From assembly GCF_013248975.1 (NCBI RefSeq), contig NZ_JABRWH010000001.1, forward strand, positions 1,364,001-1,428,000: a stretch of 64,000 nucleotides of DNA, given 5' to 3'. Positions 32,072-43,007 of this stretch are shown one piece after another (positions within the stretch are counted from its first letter, which is position 1; every line of letters begins with the position of its first letter). Below the pieces are notes generated by a model. The model was given only the letters and a program-made list of their open reading frames with translations. It did no database searches and was not told the origin of the DNA. Made by a program: the position numbers and the translations under genes. The DNA comes from Neobacillus endophyticus (GTDB taxonomy: Bacteria; Bacillota; Bacilli; Bacillales; Cytobacillaceae).

Positions 32072-33137
32072 TTGCAGCATTTTCCAATCTTTTCGCTTGG
32101 TCTTCAAGGACAAGTGCTTCGATGATTTCATCAAGCTTGCCTTCGATGATCTGATCAAGCTTTTGAATGGTTAAGCCAATGCGGTGGTCAGTCACCCGGT
32201 TTTGCGGATAATTGTAAGTGCGAATCCGCTCAGAACGGTCACCAGAACCAACCGCGGATTTGCGCTGCTGATCATATTCAGCCTGTGCTTCCTGCTGGAA
32301 TTTGTCATAAATACGAGCGCGCAAAATTTTCATCGCTTTGTCCTTATTTTTATGCTGCGAGCGTTCATCCTGACTCGTTGCCACAATACCTGTCGGGATG
32401 TGTGTTAAACGAACAGCAGACATGGTGGTGTTAACACTCTGTCCACCGGCGCCGCTTGAAGCAAACGTATCGAAACGGATATCCTTATCGTTAATTTCAA
32501 TATCAAATTCTTCAGCTTCCGGCAGGCAGGCAACTGTCGCCGTAGAAGTATGAATCCGGCCGCCAGATTCTGTTTCCGGTACACGTTGAACACGATGTGC
32601 ACCGTTCTCAAATTTCAATTTGGAATATGCACCAGTTCCATTGATCATAAAAATGATTTCTTTGAAGCCGCCAAGCCCCGTTTCATTGGAATCAACCACT
32701 TCAGTTTTCCAACCCTGTGATTCTGCATAACGGCTATACATCCGGTATAACGTTCCCGCAAACAGAGCAGCCTCTTCGCCGCCCGCTGCACCACGGATTT
32801 CCATGATGACGTTCTTGTCGTCATTCGGGTCTTTTGGCACAAGAAGTATTTTTAACCGTTCTTCTAATTCCACGATTTGCGCTTCAAGATCATTGACCTC
32901 TTCCTTCACCATTTCGCGCATTTCCGCATCCAGCTTCTCATCCAGCATAGCTTTGGCATCCTGAAACTGTTCCTTCGCTTCTTTATATTGGCGGTAAGTT
33001 TGTACAGTTTCCTGGAGATCTGCTTGTTCTTTCGAATATTCTCTTAATTTTTTTGCATCATTAATAATTTCCGGATCGCTTAAAAGCTCATTTAATCTTT
33101 CATAACGATCCTCTACAGATTGCAGACGATCAAACAC
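32064..33137 (-). CDS. prfA: Peptide chain release factor 1
   Basis: The 357-residue RF1, which recognises UAA/UAG. The codon-recognition loop region is followed by the catalytic GGQ motif in [16 protein letters not shown] (about residues 225-240), whose Gln is the PrmC target. The N-terminal coiled-coil domain and the central domain are complete. It precedes prmC with an 8-base overlap, the standard arrangement in Bacillaceae. Confidence 0.98.
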   Translation of the reverse strand: MFDRLQSVEDRYERLNELLSDPEIINDAKKLREYSKEQADLQETVQTYRQYKEAKEQFQDAKAMLDEKLDAEMREMVKEEVNDLEAQIVELEERLKILLVPKDPNDDKNVIMEIRGAAGGEEAALFAGTLYRMYSRYAESQGWKTEVVDSNETGLGGFKEIIFMINGTGAYSKLKFENGAHRVQRVPETESGGRIHTSTATVACLPEAEEFDIEINDKDIRFDTFASSGAGGQSVNTTMSAVRLTHIPTGIVATSQDERSQHKNKDKAMKILRARIYDKFQQEAQAEYDQQRKSAVGSGDRSERIRTYNYPQNRVTDHRIGLTIQKLDQIIEGKLDEIIEALVLEDQAKRLENAANE

Positions 33138-33558
33138 GTTTCTTCACCTCAAATTTTATACCTTGCATCTCTATACTCATACAGGCTTGCCTGTTTCATT
33201 CTAGTCCATAACATTCTAATTATAGTATAGGTCAAATCCCAGGTCAAAACCAAATTCATCAACAATTTTTACTATGAAGCAAGTTATTAAGAAAAACGCA
33301 AGCACCCCGGTCAGCAGCGTATGGCTGGAGCACTCCATCTGGGATAAAAGAAACACGAAGAGCGTCAATGCATTCGTGCTTGACTTATCGTAAGGCGGAG
33401 GGCGAAGGACACTTGCGCTAGACAATTTTCAAAGTTAAAATCTATATTTTTTTATTTATGAAAAAAACTTACCCTCATTTCAGAGCATGGCCGCTGCGGT
33501 CTTCTTACTTTACATAGCGGAAAAATTATCCACTAGCTTTCAAATAGCTTAAAATCAA
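33138..33558. repeat. tdk-prfA gap with a candidate dispersed element
   Basis: No gene is supported in these 420 bases. The part 33297-33419 is bounded by CGCAAG and CTTGCG, contains CCCCGGTCAGC and is GC-richer than its surroundings. This resembles a type of roughly 130-base intergenic repeat I remember from Bacillus genomes, but only one copy is seen here, so the call is tentative. Confidence 0.35.
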
Positions 33559-33559
33559 A

Positions 33560-33590
33560 AAATGTCCTTCACTATGTTTGAAGGACATTT
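33560..33590 (-). terminator. tdk terminator
   Basis: A 12-bp stem (AAATGTCCTTCA / TGAAGGACATTT) with a 7-base loop and T-rich flanks on both strands. Its TGTCCTTCA arm resembles the hairpin unit of the array at 42500-42945. Confidence 0.8.
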
Positions 33591-33594
33591 TTAC

Positions 33595-33607
33595 GGTGTC
33601 AGGCACC
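33595..33607. repeat. Single core copy of the GGTGTCAGGCACC repeat
   Basis: An exact GGTGTCAGGCACC four bases beyond the tdk stop codon (33612-33614), between the gene and its terminator hairpin. Confidence 0.85.
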
Positions 33608-33611
33608 TATA

Positions 33612-34235
33612 TTAGCTATTGGATAAATTCCGAGAACACTCAGTTGTAATGGTGATGCTTTTTTCAGGTACTTCGTGATGGTGTCGGCAGCGCGGCTCGT
33701 AGCTTTCAGCAGCGCCGACCAAGATAACTGGATCATGGTAGCTTGCAGGATGACCGTTTATAAGGCGCTGGGTCCGACTTGCTGGTGAACCGCAAACAGA
33801 GCAGACTGCTTGTAGTTTTGTAACAGTTTCAGCAATGGCCATTAAAGCTGGCATTTGTCCAAATGGCTCACCGCGAAAATCTTGATCAAGACCCGCCGCA
33901 ATCACACGATGGCCGCTGTCCGCCAACTGCTGAACCACCCTAACAATACCTTCATCAAAGAACTGCACTTCATCAATTGCAATGATGTCGATATCCGCTT
34001 CCACATGATGCAAGATCTCGATTGAATGAGAAATTGGCTTCGCACGAAAAGAAGAGCCATTATGGGAGACTACAGATTGCTCACTGTAGCGATTATCCAG
34101 TTTTGGTTTAAACACAGCTATTTTTTGTTTAGCGAATTGAGCTCGTCTGACGCGGCGAATCAATTCCTCCGACTTCCCAGAAAACATACTGCCGCAGATA
34201 ATCTCAACCCAACCGCTTTGCTTCATTAAATACAT
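33612..34235 (-). CDS. tdk: Thymidine kinase
   Basis: A 207-residue type II thymidine kinase that phosphorylates thymidine for salvage. The P-loop is [17 protein letters not shown] (about residues 9-25), Walker B is [12 protein letters not shown], and the Zn-binding cysteines include [14 protein letters not shown]. The ATG at 34235 has AGGAG 9 bases upstream; an open extension of 12 codons is ignored. The C-terminal tail [14 protein letters not shown] ends just before the repeat core at 33595. Confidence 0.95.
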   Translation of the reverse strand: MYLMKQSGWVEIICGSMFSGKSEELIRRVRRAQFAKQKIAVFKPKLDNRYSEQSVVSHNGSSFRAKPISHSIEILHHVEADIDIIAIDEVQFFDEGIVRVVQQLADSGHRVIAAGLDQDFRGEPFGQMPALMAIAETVTKLQAVCSVCGSPASRTQRLINGHPASYHDPVILVGAAESYEPRCRHHHEVPEKSITITTECSRNLSNS

Positions 34236-34419
34236 AACGCGCGTCTCCTTCCTCTTACGAACCCTTAACATGTTTTTCTAAAAATGACCGCAGAAACACT
34301 CTCGGCCGTTAATTAAGTATTTATTATCGATCTATATTAAAAAAAACCTGCCAACTCTCTCTAAATGAGCGCCCCAGTTCGAAACAGGTTGAATGTACAA
34401 AGAGAATAGTCCAATAAAA

Positions 34420-34450
34420 AACAGGCAAGCCGTGTTTCTTCTTGCCTGTT
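34420..34450 (-). terminator. rpmE terminator
   Basis: A 10-bp perfect stem (AACAGGCAAG / CTTGCCTGTT) with an 11-base loop, followed on the minus strand by TTTTTTATTGG. Confidence 0.85.
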
Positions 34451-34530
34451 CCTAGTGCAAAATTATTCGCATAAACGGACAGTTTCCCCTAAGGAGCTGC
34501 TGCCCGTAAAAGCCCGATATGTTCAACTAA

Positions 34531-34564
34531 CCTTCAGTAAGGAAGGAAAACTTCCCACTGAGGG
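34531..34564 (-). other. Possible hairpin downstream of rpmE
   Basis: An interrupted stem (CCTTCAGT..GGAAG with CTTCC.ACTGAGG) lies 11 bases past the rpmE stop, without a T-run. It may be an mRNA-stability element; no more can be said. Confidence 0.35.
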
Positions 34565-34574
34565 AAGCTTCACA

Positions 34575-34781
34575 TTATTGTTGTTTAAGACCGTATTTTT
34601 TGTTGAAACGATCAACACGTCCGCCAGCTTCAGCGAATTTTTGACGTCCAGTATAGAACGGATGGCACTCAGAGCAAGTTTCAACGCGGATTGCTTGTTT
34701 AACCGAACCGCTTTCGAAAGTGTTGCCGCATGCGCAACTCACCGTTACTTTTTGATAATTTGGATGAATTCCTGCTTTCAT
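34575..34781 (-). CDS. rpmE: 50S ribosomal protein L31 (zinc form)
   Basis: A 68-residue L31 of the C+ type. The four zinc-site cysteines are in [13 protein letters not shown] and [14 protein letters not shown], and the conserved end is [11 protein letters not shown]. The ATG at 34781 has AAGGAG 9 bases upstream; the upstream extension of the frame is not coding. In B. subtilis this zinc-dependent form is replaced by YtiA when zinc is scarce. Confidence 0.96.
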   Translation of the reverse strand: MKAGIHPNYQKVTVSCACGNTFESGSVKQAIRVETCSECHPFYTGRQKFAEAGGRVDRFNKKYGLKQQ

Positions 34782-34924
34782 TCTTTTCATCTCCTTCCGC
34801 CCTGAATCATTAAGAAACAGAGTTATCATCAAGTGCTTGTCTTTTACAAGCACTGTCATTACTAAAAACACACTGTACTTATTATACCAACGAGACCCCA
34901 GTTTTGCAAGTTGGGATTTTTTGG

Positions 34925-34951
34925 CCCAGCCTTATTTTTTATAAGGCTGGG
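34925..34951. other. Perfect hairpin between rho and rpmE
   Basis: CCCAGCCTTAT and ATAAGGCTGGG form an 11-bp stem with a 5-base loop, 37 bases after the rho stop. Neither strand has a T-run after it, so intrinsic termination would be weak. Confidence 0.6.
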
Positions 34952-34988
34952 AAACTTGGCTGTTGATTTCCGTTCTTACACAAACCCA

Positions 34989-36254
34989 CTAACTGCGTCT
35001 TGATTTTAATTCTTCGCCAAGCTGTTCGAAAAATTCTTCATTGGACTTAGTTTGTCTTAATTTTTTCAAGAAGCGCTCGGCAAAGTCCGGAGAATCAGAC
35101 ATTGATTTGCGAATCGCCCATAATTTATCGAGATGGTCCTTCGGAATCAGAAGCTCTTCTTTACGTGTACCAGAACGGCGGATATCAAGCGCCGGGAATA
35201 CTCGGCGTTCTGCTAGTGAACGATCAAGGTGAAGTTCCATGTTACCTGTACCTTTAAATTCTTCATAAATGACATCGTCCATGCGTGAACCGGTATCAAC
35301 CAGGGCCGTCGCCAAAATCGTTAAGCTGCCGCCCTCTTCAATGTTTCGGGCAGCTCCGAAGAAACGCTTTGGACGGTGGAACGCCGCCGGGTCAATCCCC
35401 CCAGAAAGCGTCCGGCCGCTTGGCGGAATCACAAGGTTATAGGCACGGGCAAGGCGGGTGATACTATCCATTAAAATGACAACATCACGCTTGTGTTCTA
35501 CTAAACGCATCGCACGGTCAAGCACAAGCTCGGCCACTTTAATATGATTTTCAGGTACTTCATCAAACGTCGAACTGACCACATCACCAGCGACAGAGCG
35601 CTCGATGTCCGTAACCTCTTCCGGACGTTCATCGATCAACAGAACAATCAATTCTACTTCAGGATGATTGGTTGTAATGCTGTTGGCAATTTCTTTTAAC
35701 AACATGGTTTTACCAGCCTTTGGAGGAGCAACAATCAAACCGCGCTGCCCGAAGCCAACAGGGGCCACCAAATCCATAATCCGAGTGGACAAATATTTTT
35801 GTGTGGTTTCGAGCTTCATCATGCGATTTGGATAAAGCGGTGTTAAGGCTGGGAAATAGACCCGTTCTTTTGCCGATTCCGGATCTTCTCCGTTTACAGC
35901 TTCTACGTGCAGAAGGCCGAAATAGCGTTCATTTTCTTTTGGCGGACGCACTTTTCCAGAAACTTTGTCCCCGTTGCGAAGGTCAAAGCGGCGGATTTGC
36001 GATGCCGAGATGTAAATATCCTCAGAACTAGGCGAATAATTAATCGGACGAAGGAAACCGAAACCTTCCGACTGAATAATTTCCAGTACGCCTTCCATGA
36101 AAAAATAACCCTGCTGCTCTGCACGGGATTTTAAGATCGCAAAAATTAACTCTTTTTTCGTTAATTTGCTGTAATAAGTCACTTTATACTCGCGGGCAAG
36201 CTCATAAAGTTCCTTCAGTTTCATATTTTCTAAAATTGAAATTGTTAATTCCAT
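34989..36254 (-). CDS. rho: Transcription termination factor Rho
   Basis: A 421-residue hexameric RNA-dependent ATPase. The N-terminal helical domain contains [20 protein letters not shown]. The RNA-binding cold-shock-like domain has [20 protein letters not shown] (about residues 62-81). The ATPase core has P-loop [14 protein letters not shown] (about 176-189) and the Q/R-loop region ending in the secondary RNA-binding site. It is full length and closely similar to the Bacillus protein. Confidence 0.98.
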   Translation of the reverse strand: MELTISILENMKLKELYELAREYKVTYYSKLTKKELIFAILKSRAEQQGYFFMEGVLEIIQSEGFGFLRPINYSPSSEDIYISASQIRRFDLRNGDKVSGKVRPPKENERYFGLLHVEAVNGEDPESAKERVYFPALTPLYPNRMMKLETTQKYLSTRIMDLVAPVGFGQRGLIVAPPKAGKTMLLKEIANSITTNHPEVELIVLLIDERPEEVTDIERSVAGDVVSSTFDEVPENHIKVAELVLDRAMRLVEHKRDVVILMDSITRLARAYNLVIPPSGRTLSGGIDPAAFHRPKRFFGAARNIEEGGSLTILATALVDTGSRMDDVIYEEFKGTGNMELHLDRSLAERRVFPALDIRRSGTRKEELLIPKDHLDKLWAIRKSMSDSPDFAERFLKKLRQTKSNEEFFEQLGEELKSRRS

Positions 36255-36590
36255 TTGTACACCACTCTTTAAGAATTTTCCTTTTACATACCGCTAAAGT
36301 TTTCCAGCGGGGATTCAATAGATTAGAGGAATGGAAATAGAAGTTGATAGAAATGAATAGAATTGCAGAAAATAACTATATAAAACAATTTCTATTTTAC
36401 CCTCTGAATAAAAAATTAATCAACTAGATTTAATCGATCAGTCGTTGGAATTTTTTTCTGGAAGGATTCCTCTTGAGGTTTCGGAGTTTTATTTATCATT
36501 TTGTTACATTTGTCTGTTGATCTTCTTTCCAAACATTATGGAGGCAAAATCACCAATGAACCTTAACAAAGCATGTAAGGAAGAATGGGT
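36255..36590. other. Intergenic region between glpX and rho
   Basis: About 340 bases, AT-rich, with no supported gene. It holds the rho promoter and leader, which I cannot place. The segment beyond 36591 is repeat-derived. Confidence 0.35.
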
Positions 36591-36652
36591 GGTTTCAGGC
36601 ACCACCCGTTTCCTCCGAATTGTATCAGGCACCATCGTGGTGCAGACACCTA
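36591..36652. repeat. Decayed copies of the dispersed repeat at the glpX 3' end
   Basis: GGTTTCAGGCACC (36591-36603) is followed by GTATCAGGCACC and, five bases later, GGTGCAGACACC (36639-36650), an imperfect inverted pair. The right end includes the TAG stop codon of glpX (36650-36652), the same arrangement seen at the protease gene. Confidence 0.75.
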
Positions 36653-37612
36653 TTTAATGACAAGGTTTGGTTTCTTTTTCAGGCTGTGACGTCCTTCGAT
36701 GAAGCGCACGGTGCCGGATTTGGCACGCATGACAACTGAGTGTGTGGAAGCGTAGGAGCCTTTGAATTGGACACCGCGCAGCAATTCTCCGTCGGTTACA
36801 CCTGTTGCGGTGAAAATAGCGTCGTCTCCCTTTACGAGGTCATCCATGCGAAGCACTTGGTTAACATCCAGCCCCATTTTTTGACAGCGCTCTATTTCTG
36901 CATCGTTTTGCGGCAGCAATCTCCCCATCAGTTCGCCGCCGAGACATTTTAAGGCAACAGCAGCAATAACGCCTTCAGGCGCGCCGCCTGTACCAAAAAG
37001 AATATCCACGCCAGTATTATCAAAAGCAGTATTAATGGCTGCAGCCACATCGCCGTCGTTAATCAGCTTGATTCTTGCCCCTGCCTCGCGCAGCTGGGCA
37101 ATAATATGCTCGTGGCGCGGGCGATTCAAAACTGTTGCCACAACATCCTCGATATCTTTATTTTTCGCTTTTGCTACCGCTTTTAAGTTATCGAGTACAG
37201 AAGCATTAATATCCACAAGACCTACTGCTTCTGGTCCAACTGCGATTTTTTCCATGTACATGTCTGGAGCGTGAAGCAGGTTGCCATGGTCCGCAACGGC
37301 CAACACCGCGAGTGCATTCCAGCCCCCGGATGCCAAAATATTGGTGCCTTCAAGAGGATCAACAGCCACGTCGACGCGAGGTCCGTAGCCAGTTCCAAGC
37401 TTTTCGCCAATATACAGCATCGGCGCTTCGTCCATTTCCCCTTCCCCAATGACAACCGTTCCCTTCATTGGTACCGTATCAAACACATCTCGCATGGCAG
37501 ATGTTGCCGCTCCATCCGCCTCGTCTTTTTTTCCCCGCCCCATCCAGCGTGCAGAAGCAAGTGCTGCTCCTTCCGTAACACGAACAAGCTCCATCGTTAA
37601 ACTTCTTTCCAT
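36650..37612 (-). CDS. glpX: Fructose-1,6-bisphosphatase class II
   Basis: A 320-residue GlpX-type FBPase acting in gluconeogenesis, in the Li+-sensitive phosphatase fold. Metal-binding motifs are [17 protein letters not shown] (about residues 52-68) and [11 protein letters not shown] (about 82-92). [16 protein letters not shown] is the family's Gly-rich substrate loop. GGGGG lies 10 bases before the ATG. It corresponds to ywjI, in the expected position between murAB and rho. Confidence 0.96.
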   Translation of the reverse strand: MERSLTMELVRVTEGAALASARWMGRGKKDEADGAATSAMRDVFDTVPMKGTVVIGEGEMDEAPMLYIGEKLGTGYGPRVDVAVDPLEGTNILASGGWNALAVLAVADHGNLLHAPDMYMEKIAVGPEAVGLVDINASVLDNLKAVAKAKNKDIEDVVATVLNRPRHEHIIAQLREAGARIKLINDGDVAAAINTAFDNTGVDILFGTGGAPEGVIAAVALKCLGGELMGRLLPQNDAEIERCQKMGLDVNQVLRMDDLVKGDDAIFTATGVTDGELLRGVQFKGSYASTHSVVMRAKSGTVRFIEGRHSLKKKPNLVIK

Positions 37613-37790
37613 TTCATTCCATCCCCCATTGTTCTCGTTTGTCTATCTATAGAAAGTTTATATTTTAAAAATTCCCCGAGTCCTAATGTTGTAAAGATTC
37701 TTGTCTGAAAAGTTTTTCTTGTAGTGTGTAAAATTATTCCACTCACTAAAAATGGGATGAATACCTTGTCCTATTTTGGAGCAGCCCATT

Positions 37791-39077
37791 TTACGTATTT
37801 TTGAGTTGTTCCACTTCTTCTTTTGTTAACGATTCCCGCCAAACGGTTGCGCCCAAGCCATTTAATTTTTCCACAAGTTCACTATATCCACGGTCAATAT
37901 GTTCTAGTCCCGTTACTTCAGTGATTCCTTCTGCCATCAATCCGGCAATAAACAATGCCGCACCTGCTCTCAGATCACTCGCCTTCACTTTTGCCCCCTG
38001 CAGCTGAACAGGACCGTTTATAATCGCCGAGCGTCCTTCTACCTTAATGTTGGCATTCATTCTTCTCAGCTCATCAATATGCTTAAATCGGGCACCATAA
38101 ATGGTATCGGTTACAACACTTGAACCGTGTGCCCTTGTTAACAGCGTTGTAAAAGGCTGTTGTAGATCAGTTGGAAAGCCGGGATAGACAAGTGTTTTAA
38201 TATCAACCGCTTTTAATTTTTCTGCGCCGCCGACAAAAATTTGATCGTCGCCAGAGTCTACATGTATGCCCATTTCCCTCAGTTTTGCCGTTAATGATTC
38301 CAAGTGCTGAGGAATGACATTATCGATTAATATTCCATCGCCGATGGCAGCGGCCAAAATCATATAAGTACCTGCTTCAATTCGGTCCGGTATAATCGTG
38401 TGGCGGCAGCCGTTAAGCTTTTCAACCCCGTCAATCCGGATAACATCCGTTCCGGCCCCTTTAATTTTCGCGCCCATGTTTGTCAGGAGGGTGGCCACAT
38501 CAATAATTTCCGGCTCTTTTGCCGCATTTTCAATGATAGTGCGCCCCTTTGCTCTTACGGCAGCAAGCATGATATTAATCGTTGCGCCGACACTGACAAC
38601 ATCAAGATAAATTCGGGCACCGCGAAGTTCATCCGCACGAAGATATATCGCACCTTGTTCATTTGTAATTTGTGCTCCAAGTGCCTCGAAGCCTTTGATA
38701 TGCTGGTCAATGGGTCTAGGACCTAAATGACAGCCTCCAGGAAGCCCAATCACTGCCTTTTTAAAGCGGCCAAGCATAGCGCCCATTAAATAATAAGAGG
38801 CACGAAGCCTTTTCACTTTTCCATTTGGCAATGGCATGGAAATCATGGTGGACGGGTCGACGGTCATTTCATCATCTGTGATTTGTACTTTGCCGCCAAT
38901 TTCCTCAAGTAAATCTTTGAGGATTTCCACATCAGAAATATGCGGCAGTCCTTCAATCGTTACCGGTGATTCTGCTAAAATCGTTGCGGGAATAAGAGCG
39001 ACGGCGCTGTTTTTTGCACCGCTGATACGCACAGTTCCTTTTAACGGATATCCGCCAGCAATTTTGAGTTTTTCCAT
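37791..39077 (-). CDS. murAB: UDP-N-acetylglucosamine 1-carboxyvinyltransferase (second copy, MurAB/MurZ type)
   Basis: A 428-residue MurA-family enzyme catalysing the first committed step of peptidoglycan precursor synthesis, PEP transfer to UDP-GlcNAc. The fosfomycin-target Cys is in [18 protein letters not shown] (about residue 117). The conserved Lys-Asn near the N-terminus is in [13 protein letters not shown]. Neighbours glpX and the transaldolase-like gene match the B. subtilis murAB locus and not murAA, which is the basis for the paralogue assignment. Confidence 0.94.
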   Translation of the reverse strand: MEKLKIAGGYPLKGTVRISGAKNSAVALIPATILAESPVTIEGLPHISDVEILKDLLEEIGGKVQITDDEMTVDPSTMISMPLPNGKVKRLRASYYLMGAMLGRFKKAVIGLPGGCHLGPRPIDQHIKGFEALGAQITNEQGAIYLRADELRGARIYLDVVSVGATINIMLAAVRAKGRTIIENAAKEPEIIDVATLLTNMGAKIKGAGTDVIRIDGVEKLNGCRHTIIPDRIEAGTYMILAAAIGDGILIDNVIPQHLESLTAKLREMGIHVDSGDDQIFVGGAEKLKAVDIKTLVYPGFPTDLQQPFTTLLTRAHGSSVVTDTIYGARFKHIDELRRMNANIKVEGRSAIINGPVQLQGAKVKASDLRAGAALFIAGLMAEGITEVTGLEHIDRGYSELVEKLNGLGATVWRESLTKEEVEQLKNT

Positions 39078-39341
39078 TTTCGACTCCCTTCTAAGCCTTG
39101 CAAGTCATTAATAATGGTTTTCGTCTGAACTCTTTAAACTTCAAAAGGGTATATTCAGAGGGCAGCCGGCAAACGCCGATTGCCCCACTTAAAACCTTAA
39201 CAAACGAGGCTGTTGGCTGTAATTTCCTCTATTGACAATCAAAAATCCGAAAGTATGCCTAACTTATAGTTTACACGAAAAATTTATTTTCATGTATGTA
39301 AAATAAAAAAATTACTCGAAAATGGAAAAACTTTCAAAACT

Positions 39342-39992
39342 TTAGGCTTCTGTTCGGGATTTCCAATCTTTAAGGAATGCATCGATTCCCTTATCTGTTA
39401 ACGGATGCTTGGTCAAATTCATTAAAACATTATATGGGATTGTAGCAATGTGCGCGCCTCTTAACGCTGCTTCGGTTACATGCATAGGGTGGCGGATGGA
39501 GGCAGCGATGATTTCTGTTTCAATTCCATGAACCGCGAAGATTTCTGCAATGGTGGAGATTAAATCAAGGCCATTCTGACCGATATCATCAAGGCGGCCA
39601 AGGAATGGAGATACATAACTGGCACCTGATCTTGCAGCAAGAAGTGCCTGGTTGGCATTAAAAATTAACGTAACATTCGTTTTGATTCCTTCTTTTGACA
39701 ACGCATGTACAGCTTTTAAGCCTTCTGGTGTCATCGGAATTTTCACTGTAATATTTGGAGCGATGGCAGCAAGTTCTTTTCCTTCACGGATCATTCCTTC
39801 TGCATCAAGAGCGATAACTTCCGCACTGACGGAGCCAGGAACAAGAGCTGTAATTTCTTTTAATCGTTCATGGAAGGATACGCCTTTTTCTTTCGCTACA
39901 AGTGAAGGATTGGTCGTAACTCCTGCTAGTAATCCAAGGTCATATGCTTCCCGAATTTCTTCCAAGTTTGCTGTATCGATAAAAAACTTCAT
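39342..39992 (-). CDS. tal: Transaldolase of the FSA/MipB-like family
   Basis: A 216-residue small class-I aldolase-fold enzyme. The Schiff-base Lys is in [14 protein letters not shown] (about residue 84). It has [17 protein letters not shown] and GVTTNPSLV at the start, and the FLGRLDDIG and AASIRHP motifs. It corresponds to ywjH of B. subtilis, annotated as transaldolase. The start is ATG at 39992 with GGAGGG 8 bases upstream. It follows fbaA after about 140 bases containing a hairpin. Confidence 0.93.
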   Translation of the reverse strand: MKFFIDTANLEEIREAYDLGLLAGVTTNPSLVAKEKGVSFHERLKEITALVPGSVSAEVIALDAEGMIREGKELAAIAPNITVKIPMTPEGLKAVHALSKEGIKTNVTLIFNANQALLAARSGASYVSPFLGRLDDIGQNGLDLISTIAEIFAVHGIETEIIAASIRHPMHVTEAALRGAHIATIPYNVLMNLTKHPLTDKGIDAFLKDWKSRTEA

Positions 39993-40037
39993 GTCTTTTC
40001 CCTCCATTTTTTTCGACTATTGTCTTTCAACACATTG

Positions 40038-40063
40038 AAACCGCCCTTATAAGAGGGCGGTTT
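40038..40063. terminator. Hairpin between fbaA and the transaldolase gene
   Basis: A 10-bp stem (AAACCGCCCT / AGGGCGGTTT) with a 6-base loop. The T-run is good on the plus strand and short (TTTC) on the minus strand, so fbaA transcripts probably terminate only partly here. Confidence 0.6.
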
Positions 40064-40133
40064 TATTTTATCACAATTGAAAAAAATCACAAAACTTGTC
40101 CGAGTTTTTCCATTCCTTTAAAAAGAACGATGC

Positions 40134-40991
40134 TTACGCTTTGCCTGAAGAACCGAATTCGCGCATTTTGCCGATAACAGTTTCTTTAATAACTTCGCGT
40201 GCAGGTCCTAAGTATTTGCGTGGATCGTATACTTCTTTATCCGCTGCTAACACTTCACGAACAGCTTTTGCAGATGCAATTTGATTTTCTGTATTTACGT
40301 TAATTTTTGCAGTACCAAGAGAAATTGATTTTTGGATATCTTTTGTCGGAATACCTGTACCACCATGAAGAACAAGTGGAAGGTTTGTAGCACTTCCGAT
40401 TTCTTCCATTTCTTTAAACCCAAGGTTTGGTTCACCTTGGTATGGTCCATGAACGGAACCAAGAGCAGGTGCAAGGCAGTCAATACCTGTGCGTTTTACA
40501 AGCTCAACACACTCATTTAGGTCAGCGTAAATGATACCTTCTCCAACTACATCGTCTTCCTGTCCGCCAACTGTACCTAATTCAGCTTCAACAGAAACAC
40601 CTTTTGAATGAGCGTATTCCACTACTTTCGCAGTTGTAGCGATGTTTTCTTCAAATGGATGGTGAGAAGCGTCGATCATAACAGAAGTAAAACCAGCATC
40701 TACAGCTTCTTTACATTTTTCAAAACTTGAACCATGGTCAAGATGAATCGCTACTGGAACAGTAATTTTTAAATCCTCCATCAAGCCTTCAACCATTTTT
40801 ACAACGGTTTTAAAACCTGACATATAGCGGGCAGCTCCCTCGGAAACACCAAGGATAACCGGTGATTTTTCTGCTTCAGCAGCTTGAAGAATGGCTTGAG
40901 TAAACTCAAGGTTATTCAAGTTAAATTGACCAACTGCATAGCCTTCTGCTTTTGCTTTTTTCAACATTTCTGTCATTGAAACTAAAGGCAT
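40134..40991 (-). CDS. fbaA: Fructose-bisphosphate aldolase class II
   Basis: A 285-residue zinc-dependent aldolase of glycolysis and gluconeogenesis. Zn ligands are in [14 protein letters not shown] (His about 83 and 86 region), [11 protein letters not shown] (His about 209) and the intervening [16 protein letters not shown] lies 7 bases before the ATG. It lies between spo0F and the transaldolase gene as in B. subtilis. Confidence 0.97.
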   Translation of the reverse strand: MPLVSMTEMLKKAKAEGYAVGQFNLNNLEFTQAILQAAEAEKSPVILGVSEGAARYMSGFKTVVKMVEGLMEDLKITVPVAIHLDHGSSFEKCKEAVDAGFTSVMIDASHHPFEENIATTAKVVEYAHSKGVSVEAELGTVGGQEDDVVGEGIIYADLNECVELVKRTGIDCLAPALGSVHGPYQGEPNLGFKEMEEIGSATNLPLVLHGGTGIPTKDIQKSISLGTAKINVNTENQIASAKAVREVLAADKEVYDPRKYLGPAREVIKETVIGKMREFGSSGKA

Positions 40992-41245
40992 TTCTATTCC
41001 TCCTTAAATTGGACCAATTTCTTTTCTATTTAGGGTTTTTCATATAAATGGTTTCCCTCAAATTTACTGAATATGTACGCTAAAGAAAAGAAACAGGCAG
41101 GTTAAAGTTCATATGTATCATATCAAAACAATTCAAGAAATGCTATTAATCTAACAGAGTTTTGCAAACTGTCATAATGAAAGCGCCGCCAATATTTCCT
41201 GTTTTTCCATCCGTTAAAATATGGCAAAAAAAAAGCCGCAAAAAA

Positions 41246-41290
41246 AACCGGACCAGCAGCGAATGCTATTTAGCCCGCTGCGGTATGTGT
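41246..41290 (-). terminator. Probable spo0F terminator
   Basis: An imperfect hairpin (CAGCG / CGCTG core with flanking pairs) that overlaps the spo0F stop codon, followed on the minus strand by T8 and a second T9 run. Confidence 0.55.
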
Positions 41291-41637
41291 TTTTTGACGG
41301 CTGCACGAATATCATCGATATCAAACGGTTTGGCAAAATGAGTAATGGCACCAAGATCCTTAGCTTCTTGAATCATGTCCAACTCCCCATAAGCAGTCAT
41401 TATGATGACACGAATATCCGGATCAATTCGTTTCATTCGTTTTAAAATTTCAATTCCATCCATCCCAGGAATTTTCATGTCCAACAACACAAGATCAGGT
41501 GAATGTTTTTCTACAATATCAAGAGCTTGAACGCCATTGGCAGCTTGAAATGTTTGGTATCCTTCTTTTTGGAAAACCTCATTAAGTAAAATACGAATAC
41601 CAAATTGATCGTCAACGATTAAAATTTTCTCTTTCAT
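41266..41637 (-). CDS. spo0F: Sporulation phosphorelay response regulator Spo0F
   Basis: A 123-residue single-domain receiver that passes phosphate from sporulation kinases to Spo0B. The acidic pocket is [11 protein letters not shown], the phosphorylated Asp is in [13 protein letters not shown] (about residue 53), and the conserved Thr and Lys are in VIIMTAYGE and [10 protein letters not shown]. There is no output domain. The ATG at 41637 ([10 protein letters not shown]) is chosen because AGAGGTGG precedes it; a GTG three codons upstream lies within the RBS. Confidence 0.97.
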   Translation of the reverse strand: MKEKILIVDDQFGIRILLNEVFQKEGYQTFQAANGVQALDIVEKHSPDLVLLDMKIPGMDGIEILKRMKRIDPDIRVIIMTAYGELDMIQEAKDLGAITHFAKPFDIDDIRAAVKKHIPQRAK

Positions 41638-41796
41638 CTCTTCCACCTCTTCCTAACTTTTAATAGATTTGTATTATACCGTTATTTTTATACATCCTCT
41701 ATTAATTTCTCCATCAATCGGAAATATCCTTCCTATATTTTGGTGAAATTTTTCTAAATATGTCTATAATAAAAGTGGCAAAAAAGGAGGATTTTT

Positions 41797-42366
41797 ATGC
41801 TGAAAATGTTTACAACCCAATTAATGGGACTTTTTAAAAAAATATCAGAATCGGAAGAGTTTTCTTTTGAAGACGGGGCAAGACTCCTGGCCCAAGCTCC
41901 TTCTGGCGATGGCACGATCTATATTTGGGGCGCAAGAGAAATGAAGGCTGTTGAGTTCGAAGCAGTGGAAGGCGCAGAACCGCTGAAATCTGCAAAAGAG
42001 CTGACTGCTGAAAAAGAAACCTTGCTAACGAACACGGACCGAGTCCTAATTTTTTCGCGGAATGCCCACGATGAAGCTGCGGTCGCGCTTGCTGAACGGC
42101 TCCAGGAAAAATTCATCCCGTTCGTAGCTGTGTCTACTGTTTTAGATTCCGCAGCTGGCGGCGAATCCGAACTGGCCGATGTCTCAGCAGGCAGCTTGCC
42201 GGCCCTTGCAGATGTTCATATTGATTTGCAGTTAACGAAAGGCCTGCTTCCTGATGACGAAGGCAACCGCTATGGCTACCCTTCCGCCATGGCCGGATTA
42301 TTTGTCTATTATGGATTGAAATTTACGATAGAGGAAATTTTGGCGGATTATGAGGATGAGGAGTAA
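41797..42366 (+). CDS. ywjG: DUF2529 family protein YwjG
   Basis: A 189-residue conserved Bacillaceae protein of unknown function (DUF2529). It begins MLKMFTTQLMGLFKKI and contains GDGTIYIWGAREMKAVEFEAV and RVLIFSRNAHDEAAVALAERL, a layout reminiscent of SIS-like Rossmann folds. AAGGAGG lies 6 bases before the ATG. It is one of few rightward genes here and is convergent with pyrG across the tandem hairpin array. Confidence 0.9.
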   Translation: MLKMFTTQLMGLFKKISESEEFSFEDGARLLAQAPSGDGTIYIWGAREMKAVEFEAVEGAEPLKSAKELTAEKETLLTNTDRVLIFSRNAHDEAAVALAERLQEKFIPFVAVSTVLDSAAGGESELADVSAGSLPALADVHIDLQLTKGLLPDDEGNRYGYPSAMAGLFVYYGLKFTIEEILADYEDEE

Positions 42367-42499
42367 ACCCGCTCTCTCATGAACCGGATCAAGGCCGATT
42401 CTCACTTTATGGTTCATTAATTCTTTTTTCTAAACCGTATATGATTAGGGGATCGCGGGTCCATTCACAAATGAGAAGCAAATCCTGATTCCTTTTCCG

Positions 42500-42945
42500 A
42501 GAATTGTCTTTCATTTCTTTGATGAAAGACAATTCTCGGTTCTGTTCCTGAAAAATTATCCTTCATTTCTCCTATGAAGAATAAATCTCGGTTCCCCTTC
42601 TGAAGCATTGTCTTTCATTCCACTGATGAAGGACAAACCACGCTTCCCCTCCTGAAAAATTGTCCTTCATTTCACCTATGAAGAACAAATCTCGGTTCCC
42701 CTTCTGAAGCATTGTCTTTCATTCCACTGTTGAAGGACAAACCACGCTTCCCCTCCTGAAAAATTATCCTTCATTTCTCCTATGAAGAACAAATCTCGGT
42801 TCCCCTCCTGAAAAATTGTCCTTCATTTCACCTATGAAGAACAATTCTCGGTTCTCCTCCTGAAACATTGTCTTTAATTTCACTTCCAAAATGACATTTC
42901 CCATTTCCATCACTAAATAATCGTCTTTCATCTCACTGGTTTAGT
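42500..42945. repeat. Tandem array of about 52-bp hairpin repeats
   Basis: Seven clear units plus one or two decayed ones fill most of the ywjG-pyrG gap. Each unit carries an inverted repeat of the type TTGTCYTTCAT / ATGAARGACAA with a 5-7 base loop, then a spacer resembling CTCGGTTCCCCTTCTGAAR. The best hairpin is at about 42504-42534. Units alternate between two subtypes, so a pair of about 104 bases also repeats. There are no unique spacers, so this is not a CRISPR array. The remaining flanks (42367-42499 and 42946-43007) contain no gene. Confidence 0.9.
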
Positions 42946-43007
42946 GCCAATCTCGGTCGTTTCGTTCCCCCAAAACCAAATTTCACACTAAAATAACTTC
43001 AAACCAA

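Noticed and set aside
33216..33425. 69-codon minus-strand frame between tdk and prfA
   Set aside because: It has no RBS or conserved features and overlaps the candidate dispersed element.
34925..34951. Intrinsic terminator of rho
   Set aside because: The 11-bp stem is perfect, but no T-run follows on either strand, so I report it only as a hairpin.
42500..42945. CRISPR array
   Set aside because: Units are contiguous tandem repeats with near-identical intervals and no unique spacers, and no cas genes are present.
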